Shown one piece after another: positions 1 through 7,485 of a stretch of DNA of 64,000 bases. The translations under genes and the position numbers were made by a program. The notes under the pieces are model-generated. The model did not search any database. It worked only from the letters and a program-made list of their open reading frames with translations, and was not told where the DNA came from. Source of the stretch: Oscillospiraceae bacterium (GTDB taxonomy: Bacteria; Bacillota; Clostridia; Oscillospirales; CAG-272). Numbering within the stretch: the stretch's first letter is position 1; the number at the start of each line of letters is the position of its first letter. The DNA lies in assembly GCA_015063805.1 (NCBI GenBank), contig SVTK01000004.1, positions 62,001-126,000 on the forward strand, written 5' to 3'.

Positions 1-2
1 CC

Positions 3-1433
3 TCCCTGTTCATCGGTGTGCTGGCCGGCTCGGTGATGGCCGCCTCCTTTAAGCCTGCCGCTACCATGGACGTCATGATCAATGACGGTCTCATCGCCGC
101 TGCCTCCGGCACCGCAGGCATCTTCATCTTCCTGGTAATCCTGGGCATCCTGGTTGCTCTGATCAACAAGACCGGCGCCTCCGCCGCCTTCGGTCATTGG
201 GCCAAGACCCACATCAAGACCCGCGTCGGTGCGCAGCTGGCCACCTTCGCCTTCGGCGTGCTGATCTTCATCGACGACTACTTCAACTGCCTCACCGTGG
301 GATCGGTCATGCAGCCCGTTACCGATGCACACAAGATTTCCCGTGCAAAGCTGGCTTATATCATTGACGCCACCGCAGCACCCATCTGTATGATCGCCCC
401 CATCTCCTCCTGGGCCGCCGCTGTATCCAAGTTTGCTGAAGGCACCGGCTACTCGGGCATCGAGCTCTTCATCCGCGCCATTCCCTACAACTTCTACTCT
501 CTTCTGACTTTAATCTTCATCGTTGCCCTGGCGCTGATGAAGTTCGACTTCGGCCCCATGGCCAAGCACGAGTTCAACGCCCTGGAAAACGGCGACCTCT
601 TCACCTCGGGCACCGAGCATGACGAGATCGACAGCGATATCGGCGTGGGCTCCGGCCGCGGCAAGGTCATCGACCTGATCATCCCCATTGTGGTCCTCAT
701 CGTGATCTGCGTCATCGGTCTGCTCTACGTGGGCGGCTTCTTTAACGGCGTATCCTTCGTGGATTCCTTCGCCGACACCGATGCCACCGTAGGCCTGCCT
801 TGGGGCAGCATAATCGCCCTTGTGGTGACCATCATCTACCTCATTGCCCGCCGTCTCATCAGCTTCAAAGATGCTATGGCCTGCATTCCCAAGGGCTTCG
901 TTGCCATGGTTCCTGCCATCCTGATCCTTACCTTCGCCACCGCCCTCAAGAACACCACCAACCTGCTGGGTGCTGATGTTTACGTGGAGACCCTCATGAA
1001 GGGATCGGCTGAAGGCCTGGCCAACTTCCTGCCCGCCGTTATCTTCCTGGTGGCTTGCTTCCTGGCCTTCTCTACCGGTACCTCCTGGGGCACCTTCGGT
1101 ATACTCATCCCCATCGTAACCTCCATCTTCACCGCCGATCAGGAGCTGCTCTACATCGGTATGTCGGCTTGCCTGGCAGGCGCTGTCTGCGGCGACCACT
1201 GCTCCCCCATCTCGGACACCACCATCATGTCCTCCGCCGGTGCCCGCTGTGACCACATCAACCACGTTTCTACCCAGATGCCCTACGCCATCACCGTAGC
1301 CGCCGTTTCCTTCGTGGCTTATGTGATCGCCGGCTTCGTGCAGAATGCATGGATCGCTCTGCCCATCGCCATTGCCATGATGATCCTGACCCTCTTCGGC
1401 ATCAAGCTGGCTCGGGGCGGCGCAAAGAAATAA
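3..1433 (+). CDS. NhaC-type Na+/H+ antiporter, 5' truncated by window
   Basis: This is an integral membrane secondary transporter of the NhaC/Na_H_antiporter family, which exchanges sodium for protons and in some members carries organic or amino acids. The open frame enters from the window edge (residues SLFIGVLAGS precede the first internal GTG at 18), so the real start is upstream. About 476 residues are visible, with roughly ten hydrophobic segments. A polar, acidic loop lies around nt 570-660, and the family-typical stretches STGTSWGTFG and GDHCSPISDTT lie near nt 1071-1220. The gene ends just before a strong hairpin terminator. The family is clear; the substrate cannot be read from sequence. 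Confidence 0.88.
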   Translation, partial: SLFIGVLAGSVMAASFKPAATMDVMINDGLIAAASGTAGIFIFLVILGILVALINKTGASAAFGHWAKTHIKTRVGAQLATFAFGVLIFIDDYFNCLTVGSVMQPVTDAHKISRAKLAYIIDATAAPICMIAPISSWAAAVSKFAEGTGYSGIELFIRAIPYNFYSLLTLIFIVALALMKFDFGPMAKHEFNALENGDLFTSGTEHDEIDSDIGVGSGRGKVIDLIIPIVVLIVICVIGLLYVGGFFNGVSFVDSFADTDATVGLPWGSIIALVVTIIYLIARRLISFKDAMACIPKGFVAMVPAILILTFATALKNTTNLLGADVYVETLMKGSAEGLANFLPAVIFLVACFLAFSTGTSWGTFGILIPIVTSIFTADQELLYIGMSACLAGAVCGDHCSPISDTTIMSSAGARCDHINHVSTQMPYAITVAAVSFVAYVIAGFVQNAWIALPIAIAMMILTLFGIKLARGGAKK

Positions 1434-1462
1434 GTTTTTCCCGCGGTGACCCCACCGCGATG

Positions 1463-1504
1463 CAAAAGAAGTACCGTGCCCCGGCGCGGTACTTCTTTTG
1501 TTTT
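1463..1504 (+). terminator. Rho-independent terminator of the antiporter gene
   Basis: A 13-14 bp near-perfect stem (CAAAAGAAGTACCG pairing with CGGTACTTCTTTTG) is followed by a T-rich run. It lies 30 bases after the stop codon. The A-rich left arm makes it potentially bidirectional. Confidence 0.85.
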
Positions 1505-1524
1505 CGGGCGGCGACGATTTTCTC

Positions 1525-1553
1525 TTGAAAATCTCTCCGGCCTATGCTATAAT
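1525..1553 (+). promoter_or_regulatory. sigma-A promoter of the thioredoxin-reductase-like gene
   Basis: The -35 box TTGAAA (1525-1530) and -10 box TATAAT (1548-1553) are separated by 17 bp. The promoter lies 56 bases upstream of the chosen ATG. Confidence 0.85.
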
Positions 1554-1608
1554 GAACTATCGGATGTATGTGCACTCCACAGGAGGCACCAAAACAGGAG
1601 GAAACACC

Positions 1609-2499
1609 ATGACCAATTATGATGTTCTCATTGTGGGCGCAGGCTGTGCAGGCCTGACTGCCGCCATTTATGCCGCCCGGGCCGGACGCCGGGTGGCTGT
1701 ATTTGAGGGAATGGGGATCGGCGGACAGATCGCCACCTCCCCCTTAGTGGAAAATTATCCCGGCCTGGCCTCGGTGTCGGGAATGGACTTCTCCAACGCT
1801 CTGCTGGAGCAGGCCATGTCCTTCGGGGCTGAGCTGATTCCCGCCATGGTCAACCGTCTGCGAGCCGAGGGGGATCTGCGGATCCTTGAGACCGACGACG
1901 GCGAATTTGCCGCCCCCGCGGTGATCCTGGCCACCGGAACCCACCACCGTCCCCTGGGCGTGGAGGGAGAGGACAAGCTGGTGGGCCGGGGCGTGTCCTA
2001 CTGCGCCACCTGTGACGGTGCCTTCTTCCGGGGGAAGACCGTGGCCGTTGTGGGGGGCGGCAGCGCCGCGCTGGTGAGCGCGGGGATGCTGGCCGACCTG
2101 TGCGAGAAGGTATATCTCATTCACCGCCGCACCGAGTTCCGGGGTGAGGCTGCCCTGGCCGACCGTCTGCGCAGCCGTCCCAACGTGGAGATGGTACTGG
2201 GCGAAACGGTGGCAGAGCTGGTGGAGGAAGGCGGTCTGCTGGGTGGCGTAACACTCGCCTCCGGGCGGAAGCTGGAGTTGAACGGGCTCTTTGTGGCGGT
2301 GGGGCAGCAGCCTGACAACGCCGCCTTTGCCGATGCGGTAGAGCTGGACGAGCGGGGCTACATCCGCGCCGGGGAGGACTGCCGCACCTCCATGCCCGGA
2401 GTATGGGCTGCAGGGGACTGCCGCACCAAGGCGGTACGCCAGCTCACCACAGCAGCTGCCGACGGAACGACTGCTGCTCTGGCGGCTTGCGGGGGATAA
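1609..2499 (+). CDS. thioredoxin reductase-like FAD/NAD(P)H oxidoreductase
   Basis: This 296-residue cytosolic flavoprotein has the thioredoxin reductase layout. An N-terminal FAD-binding GAGCAG motif lies at residues 10-15, the redox-active CATC at 132-135, an NADPH-binding GGGSAA at 149-154 and a C-terminal FAD motif (AAGDCRTK). Such enzymes move electrons from NADPH, or from ferredoxin in some anaerobes, to thioredoxin-type disulfides. The ATG at 1609 was chosen because AGGAGG ends 7 bases upstream and a consensus promoter lies before it; the frame stays open further upstream but without a ribosome site. No thioredoxin gene is adjacent, so the partner is unknown. The length fits the low-molecular-weight bacterial type. 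Confidence 0.88.
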   Translation: MTNYDVLIVGAGCAGLTAAIYAARAGRRVAVFEGMGIGGQIATSPLVENYPGLASVSGMDFSNALLEQAMSFGAELIPAMVNRLRAEGDLRILETDDGEFAAPAVILATGTHHRPLGVEGEDKLVGRGVSYCATCDGAFFRGKTVAVVGGGSAALVSAGMLADLCEKVYLIHRRTEFRGEAALADRLRSRPNVEMVLGETVAELVEEGGLLGGVTLASGRKLELNGLFVAVGQQPDNAAFADAVELDERGYIRAGEDCRTSMPGVWAAGDCRTKAVRQLTTAAADGTTAALAACGG

Positions 2500-2514
2500 G
2501 GAATAATTAAGACC

Positions 2515-2546
2515 GTGGGGGACTTTTTTGAAAAAAAGTCCCCCAC
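2515..2546. repeat. dispersed palindromic repeat, copy A (hairpin only)
   Basis: The perfect arms GTGGGGGAC/GTCCCCCAC enclose the family core TTTTTTG-AAAAAAA. It lies 16 bases after the stop of the preceding gene. The flanking modules are degraded here. It belongs to the family described in the findings. Confidence 0.8.
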
Positions 2547-2673
2547 GCCCCTCAAAAAACGGTATATGGGGCTGATTCTCGGATTTTGAGAGAGATTCTG
2601 CTTCTGTGGGGTGGCATTCTCTCACCCGAACCTTTAGAATGAAGGTGCAAAATCCATCCGAGGAGGAACGAAT

Positions 2674-3948
2674 ATGGAGAAGAAGACCATTGGTGCTTTC
2701 ATTGCGGCGCTGCGGAAGGCGAATGGGATGACGCAGCGAGAGCTGGCCGAGCAGTTGAACGTCTCCGACAAGACGGTCAGCCGTTGGGAGTGCGACGAGG
2801 GTGCCCCCGATCTGTCTCTGATCCCGGTGATCGCTGAGATGTTCGGAATCACCTGTGATGAGCTTCTGCGGGGCGAGCGGCGATCTCCCGCAGAACGGCA
2901 AAAGGAGGAAGAAACCGGCGACACGCCCCCTCCCGACCACCGGGCGGTAAAGCTCCGTCGCCAGCTGCTTCGGAGCGCGCTGGTGAAGTACAAAAACCGA
3001 ACCTGCATCGCCATGGGGATCTCGGGGGCGGGGCTGATCGCCGCTCTGATCTGCAATTTGGTCTTTTATCGGGGTCTTTTGGGCTTTTTGTTGGGATCGG
3101 TATTCTTTTTGGCGGGAATCGTCTGTCAGACCGTGTTTCTCAACCGTGCGCTGTTCAGCGTGGACGAGGAGGAATTCAACGGTCTGCCCGAGCTGAACCG
3201 CTTCAAGCGGTATGCCATTCGCCTGGCCGAGCAATCGGTGGGGTTGACGGCTTGTCTGATCGGATTCACCGCACCGCTGGCGTTACTGATGACAGAAAAC
3301 ATCAGCGGCGGCCTTGACGGCGAGAGTATGCTTGGGCTTGGGCTCATTGGTGCAGGGATTGCCTTGGTGCTGTCAGCCCTGACCTACCGCATCCTCAACG
3401 CACGGTTTCTGCGCCGGGGTGTGTACACCGTGGAGGAAAAGGAGGCACAGGCTTACGCCCACAACGGACGGCTCCTGCGGCAGTGTATTCTGATTTTCGC
3501 GGCGGTGCTGGCTGTCACCCTTGTGCTGTGGTGGGCTGTCAGCGCATTTTGGGGTGTTCTTTCCCTGGCGGAGGGGCAGGTTTTTACCGATTACGAAAGC
3601 TTTGCCGCTTTCATGGAGCAGGATGTGCGGGACGGCTACAGCGGCAGCATTGCCGAAACCGTTCCGGTGGACAGCATCATGGGCGGGATGGAGGACATCC
3701 CCCGGGAGACTTTATACGACCGGGCAGGAAATGTGCTGGTGACCTACGTCCCCCGCAACGAGTCGGTGGCCATGATCGATTACGCCGACACCGACAGCCG
3801 TCTGCCCATCACGGTCTACACTTATGCCGATCTTCGTGCCGCCAGAAATGTTGTGGCAGTGCGTAATGTCTGCTTTGGATTTGCCTGTATCCTTGAAGCA
3901 GGCGCAGCCGTCGCCTTTTATTTGACTAAGCGGAAAAAGATGGCGTGA
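2674..3948 (+). CDS. XRE-type helix-turn-helix protein with C-terminal membrane domain
   Basis: Residues 1-70 form a Cro/CI-type DNA-binding domain (RELAEQLNVSDKTVSRWECDEG contains the recognition helix). A charged linker follows, then about six hydrophobic segments between residues 105 and 424, with a soluble loop of roughly 65 residues before the last one. It is therefore a membrane-tethered transcription regulator, a layout common in Firmicutes, where the membrane part probably senses envelope or external signals. The start at 2674 has GAGGAGG 8 bases upstream. It stands alone between a palindromic repeat and a terminator, so no target gene is suggested by context. The DNA-binding role is well supported; ligand and regulon are unknown. 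Confidence 0.8.
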   Translation: MEKKTIGAFIAALRKANGMTQRELAEQLNVSDKTVSRWECDEGAPDLSLIPVIAEMFGITCDELLRGERRSPAERQKEEETGDTPPPDHRAVKLRRQLLRSALVKYKNRTCIAMGISGAGLIAALICNLVFYRGLLGFLLGSVFFLAGIVCQTVFLNRALFSVDEEEFNGLPELNRFKRYAIRLAEQSVGLTACLIGFTAPLALLMTENISGGLDGESMLGLGLIGAGIALVLSALTYRILNARFLRRGVYTVEEKEAQAYAHNGRLLRQCILIFAAVLAVTLVLWWAVSAFWGVLSLAEGQVFTDYESFAAFMEQDVRDGYSGSIAETVPVDSIMGGMEDIPRETLYDRAGNVLVTYVPRNESVAMIDYADTDSRLPITVYTYADLRAARNVVAVRNVCFGFACILEAGAAVAFYLTKRKKMA

Positions 3949-3958
3949 AGTAAACAGA

Positions 3959-3992
3959 AAAAGGGAACCGCGCGGAGCGGTTCCCTTTTTGG
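3959..3992 (+). terminator. Rho-independent terminator
   Basis: The stem AAGGGAACCGC/GCGGTTCCCTT with a short GCGGA loop is followed by a T run, 10 bases after the stop of the XRE membrane protein gene. Confidence 0.88.
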
Positions 3993-4096
3993 TATTCGTC
4001 AGCGACTGCATTCCCCACCCCGGGGCAGATTTACGCCCATGCCCTCTCCCATAAGGAAAGATGTGTAAAATAAGTGTAAAAAAGCCCACAAAGGCT

Positions 4097-4125
4097 TTGA
4101 CAAACGGGACGGGGTCGGGTATAAT
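4097..4125 (+). promoter_or_regulatory. sigma-A promoter of araB
   Basis: TTGACA (4097-4102) and TATAAT (4120-4125) are spaced by 17 bp, 40 bases before the araB start. Confidence 0.88.
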
Positions 4126-4165
4126 AAGGGTAACTGTAAAATCCACCGCAAGAAAGGATAGCACC

Positions 4166-5842
4166 ATGTCCACAAAATACACCGTCGGTATCGATTTCGG
4201 CACCCTCTCGGGGCGTGCTGTTCTGGTCGATGTGGCAAACGGCCGCGAGGCGGCCGACTGCGTGATGGATTACCCCCACGCCGTCATGGACACCACCCTG
4301 CCCGGCACCGATCTCCGTCTCCCCCCCGATTTTGCTCTGCAGCATCCCCGGGATTACCTGGATGTGCTCTTCACCGTGGTTCCCGGCGTGGTGAAAAAGT
4401 CTGGGGTGGATCCCGCCGATATCATCGGCCTGTGCATCGACTTCACCTCCTGCACCCTGGTCCCCATGGATGAGGCCGGCACCCCCCTCTGCTTTTTCGA
4501 TGAATTCAAGCAGAATCCCCATGCTTATGTAAAGCTGTGGAAGCATCACGCCGCTCAGCCCTATGCCAACCGCATCAACACCATCGCCAAGGCGCGGGGC
4601 GAGCGCTGGCTGGCCCGCTACGGCGGCAAGATCTCCAGCGAGTGGCTCTTCCCCAAGCTGTGGGAGATCGCCGACCGCGCCCCTGAAGTGTGGTCCCGCA
4701 TGGCCTACGCCATTGAGGCGGGGGACTGGCTGTCCTGGATGCTCACCGGCAACCGCACCCGCAACCTGGTGGTCACCGGCTACAAGGCCATCTACACCCC
4801 CGAGGAGGGCTTCCCCTCCCCCAAATTTTTCGCCGCCTGCTCCCCTTGCCTGGCTGATGTCTATGACAAGCTGGACCTGGAGGGCACCCCTGTGGTGGCG
4901 GCAGGCACTACGGTGGGGACTCTCCTCCCCGAGATGGCAGAGAAGCTTGGCCTCTGCCCCGGAATTGCCATCTCCGCTTCCACCGCTGACGCCCACGTGG
5001 CCGCACCCGCCCTGGGATGCTGCCGTCATGGGGATATGTTCGGCATCTTCGGCACTTCTGCCTGCTTCATGGTGCAGGCGAATGAATATCACGAGGTGCC
5101 CGGCATCTGCGGCGTGATTCCCGACGGTCTGATGCCCGGTACATACGGCTATGAGGCAGGGCTCTGCTGCCTGGGCGACCATTTTGCCTGGCTGGCCGCA
5201 CAGGCGCCCGCCGAGTACAAGGCCGAGGCCGAAGCACGGGGGATCCCCGTGATTCGGGTGCTCATTGAGCGCGCCGCCCGTCTCGCCCCCGGTGAGAGCG
5301 GCATCCTCGCCCTCAACTGGTGGAACGGCAACCGCTGTATCCTGGTGGATTCCGACCTGTCAGGGCTGTTTGTAGGCATGACCCTGCAAACCCGCCCGGA
5401 GGAGCTGATGCGTGCCCTCATTGAGGCCACCGCCTTTGCCACCCGACTGATCTTCGACAACTTTGCTGAGCACGGAATTCCCATCCACCGCTTCGTGGCG
5501 GCCGGCGGCATCGCCCGCAAGGATCCCTTCACCATGCAGCTTTATGCCGACGTGCTGGGCATCGACATCCGCATCGCCGGCTCCACCCAGATCCCGGCGC
5601 TGGGCAGCGCTATCTACGCTGCAGCCGCGGCGGGCAGTGCTCGGGGCGGTTATGATTCTGTCTTCGATGCGGTGGAAGCCATGCAGAATGTCAGCGACAC
5701 CGTCTACCACCCCAACCCCGAGGCCACTGCGGTGTATGACCGGCTCTACACCGAATACCTCCGCCTGCACGATTACTTCGGCCGGGGGGAAAACGATGTG
5801 ATGAAGCGCCTGCGGGCCATCCGCACCGAGGCGGTAAAATAA
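4166..5842 (+). CDS. araB: L-ribulokinase (FGGY family)
   Basis: This 558-residue FGGY-family sugar kinase phosphorylates L-ribulose to L-ribulose 5-phosphate in the arabinose pathway. The N-terminal phosphate-binding stretch GIDFGTLSGRAVLVD, the mid-protein IGLCIDFTSCTLVP and the C-terminal ATPase motifs (GIFGTSACFM; FVAAGGIARKDPF) match AraB, and the length is right for it. The ATG at 4166 has AAAGGA 7 bases upstream and a promoter just before it; upstream in-frame codons lack a ribosome site. AraA and AraD are not in the window, so the pathway must be completed elsewhere. A membrane protein gene follows 24 bases downstream and is probably co-transcribed. Confidence 0.93.
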   Translation: MSTKYTVGIDFGTLSGRAVLVDVANGREAADCVMDYPHAVMDTTLPGTDLRLPPDFALQHPRDYLDVLFTVVPGVVKKSGVDPADIIGLCIDFTSCTLVPMDEAGTPLCFFDEFKQNPHAYVKLWKHHAAQPYANRINTIAKARGERWLARYGGKISSEWLFPKLWEIADRAPEVWSRMAYAIEAGDWLSWMLTGNRTRNLVVTGYKAIYTPEEGFPSPKFFAACSPCLADVYDKLDLEGTPVVAAGTTVGTLLPEMAEKLGLCPGIAISASTADAHVAAPALGCCRHGDMFGIFGTSACFMVQANEYHEVPGICGVIPDGLMPGTYGYEAGLCCLGDHFAWLAAQAPAEYKAEAEARGIPVIRVLIERAARLAPGESGILALNWWNGNRCILVDSDLSGLFVGMTLQTRPEELMRALIEATAFATRLIFDNFAEHGIPIHRFVAAGGIARKDPFTMQLYADVLGIDIRIAGSTQIPALGSAIYAAAAAGSARGGYDSVFDAVEAMQNVSDTVYHPNPEATAVYDRLYTEYLRLHDYFGRGENDVMKRLRAIRTEAVK

Positions 5843-5866
5843 TTCCTACCACAAAAGGAACCGATT

Positions 5867-6673
5867 ATGAAAGAATCCACACGAAAAATCGATAATGCCT
5901 TAGCCCGGATCTTCACCGTCATTGGCAAGATCCTCAAGGTTACCTTTTATGCCCTCATCATCGGCATCAACGGGTTCCTGATCTTCCGGATGCTGTCCGC
6001 AGGAGATCCCACCGTCATGGAAACCATGATGGTCAACGACCGCACCGCCGCCCTTTGGCAGGAACAGGGGGAGGAAATGGTGGTGCTGACCCAGAAGCAG
6101 TATCTCCTCAGCGAGGACGGCCGCTTTGCCCAGAGCAATCTCCGCTGGCTGCCCGATGCCAACCAGCTGCAGATCACCGTCCGCTACAACAACAGCACGG
6201 TGAAAGGGCTGGTGGAGGATTTCCTCATGCCCGAGACCACCGAGGAAGATGAAGAAGTGATCATCCCCGAGCCCCCAAACGATGACGAGGATCTCTTCGA
6301 CATCACGCTGGTGAAGGTAGTCAACCTCACCGAGGAAGAAAAGGCGGCACAGGACAAGGAAGCCCTGGAGGAGGATGCTCTGGGAGATGAAGGGGAATCT
6401 GCCCCCCTCCGCCATGAAGTGCGCTACACCTATTCGGCCTCCCTGCCCGCCGAGAAGCTGATGTACAACTACCGCCGGCTGATCTTTGACGACATTGATC
6501 TTTCCGATGCCGCCGAGCTGTACCTGGAGTTCTACTATCGGGATGCGGTGGACTACGCCGCCGAGCCCTACACCGAGCTGCTGATCTGGCACTCCGCCAC
6601 CACCGATCGCCCCTACGAGCTGACCAAGCACGACATCAAGGCCCTGGATGGGGGCGCAGTGAACTATGATTGA
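5867..6673 (+). CDS. membrane-anchored protein of unknown function with acidic linker
   Basis: I do not recognise this 268-residue protein. It has one membrane segment near the N-terminus (about residues 20-43) and then a soluble region. That region contains a very acidic stretch around residues 123-150 (runs of E and D) and a second acidic patch near 165-185. AAAGGAACC precedes the ATG. The gene follows araB by 24 bases and its end overlaps the next gene by 8 bases, so these two small membrane proteins are very likely translated together. No catalytic motif is visible. Confidence 0.7.
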   Translation: MKESTRKIDNALARIFTVIGKILKVTFYALIIGINGFLIFRMLSAGDPTVMETMMVNDRTAALWQEQGEEMVVLTQKQYLLSEDGRFAQSNLRWLPDANQLQITVRYNNSTVKGLVEDFLMPETTEEDEEVIIPEPPNDDEDLFDITLVKVVNLTEEEKAAQDKEALEEDALGDEGESAPLRHEVRYTYSASLPAEKLMYNYRRLIFDDIDLSDAAELYLEFYYRDAVDYAAEPYTELLIWHSATTDRPYELTKHDIKALDGGAVNYD

Positions 6674-7178
6674 GCGCACCCTCTGCCGCTGTACGCCTCC
6701 CGCGCCCCGGCGGCTGCCGATTATGCTCCTCTCCGCTGCCCTCATCGCCGCGGGGCTTGGCCTGTGGCTGGGTCTGCCCACCACCGGACCGTGGGCCATC
6801 CTTCGGGTGCTCTCCCTTGCCGTGGTTACAGCGGGGCTGTATATCGCCCTGCGGTGGTGCTTCCGCAGCTATGTGTACACCCTGGAGCAGCATGAGGACG
6901 GGCACATCGACTTTGCCGTCACCGAGCAGAACGGCCGCCGGCAGGTCACGGTTTGTCGGGTGAGCACAGCGGAGATGGTGTCCCTTGTCCCCGCCCCCCG
7001 AAAGCTCCCCCCCGGCCCCCGCTACCACTATTGCAACGCCCCTCACCCCCGGGATGCCTTTCTGCTGACCCTGGGCGAGGATCACGGCGGTGCCCGCATC
7101 CTCTTCACCCCCGATGAAACTATGCGGAAGCTCCTGCTTTCCCTTCTGCCCCGGGAAAACGGGGAAATTTTCTCATGA
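6666..7178 (+). CDS. small membrane protein of unknown function
   Basis: This 170-residue protein has two hydrophobic helices in its first 70 residues (about 18-38 and 43-62) and a soluble C-terminal domain. The ATG overlaps the stop of the preceding membrane protein gene by 8 bases, indicating translational coupling and probably a shared function. I see no known motif and do not assign a role. Confidence 0.68.
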   Translation: MIERTLCRCTPPAPRRLPIMLLSAALIAAGLGLWLGLPTTGPWAILRVLSLAVVTAGLYIALRWCFRSYVYTLEQHEDGHIDFAVTEQNGRRQVTVCRVSTAEMVSLVPAPRKLPPGPRYHYCNAPHPRDAFLLTLGEDHGGARILFTPDETMRKLLLSLLPRENGEIFS

Positions 7179-7205
7179 TTTGGTACAAATGATTCAGAAA
7201 AGCCC

Positions 7206-7234
7206 TTGACAAACCGGGGAAAATAGGGTATAAT
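7206..7234 (+). promoter_or_regulatory. promoter of tRNA-Ser
   Basis: Consensus TTGACA (7206-7211) and TATAAT (7229-7234) are spaced by 17 bp, 40 bases upstream of the tRNA. Confidence 0.9.
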
Positions 7235-7274
7235 AAGTCTCGCGGGTTTCTGAGACGGCCGCCCGCGAGTATGT

Positions 7275-7366
7275 GGAGAAGTACTCAAGTTGGCCGAAGA
7301 GGCGCCCCTGCTAAGGGTGTAGGCCGGGTAACCGGCGCGAGAGTTCAAATCTCTCCTTCTCCGCCA
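7275..7366 (+). tRNA. tRNA-Ser (anticodon GCU), CCA encoded
   Basis: The acceptor stem GGAGAAG/CTTCTCC is closed by an encoded GCCA end. The anticodon arm is CGCCC-CTGCTAA-GGGTG with anticodon GCT, reading AGC/AGU. A long class-II variable arm and a T arm GAGAG-TTCAAAT-CTCTC follow. The 92-base length including CCA fits tRNA-Ser. It is a single-gene unit with its own promoter and terminator. Confidence 0.96.
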
Positions 7367-7404
7367 AAAACGGTATCGCATCGCGATGCCGTTTTCTTTT
7401 TTCG
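7367..7404 (+). terminator. terminator of the tRNA-Ser gene
   Basis: The stem AAAACGGTATCGC / GCGATGCCGTTTT (one G-T pair) is followed by CTTTTTTC, directly after the tRNA 3' end. Confidence 0.85.
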
Positions 7405-7417
7405 CAGAGAAAATTTC

Positions 7418-7446
7418 TTGACTTTCGGAATATTTACTGGTATAAT
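7418..7446 (+). promoter_or_regulatory. promoter of the glycerophosphodiesterase lipoprotein gene
   Basis: TTGACT (7418-7423) and TATAAT (7441-7446) are spaced by 17 bp, 39 bases before the ATG. Confidence 0.85.
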
Positions 7447-7485
7447 CCAACATAGAGAAATCACATATTCAAGGGGGATTACCAT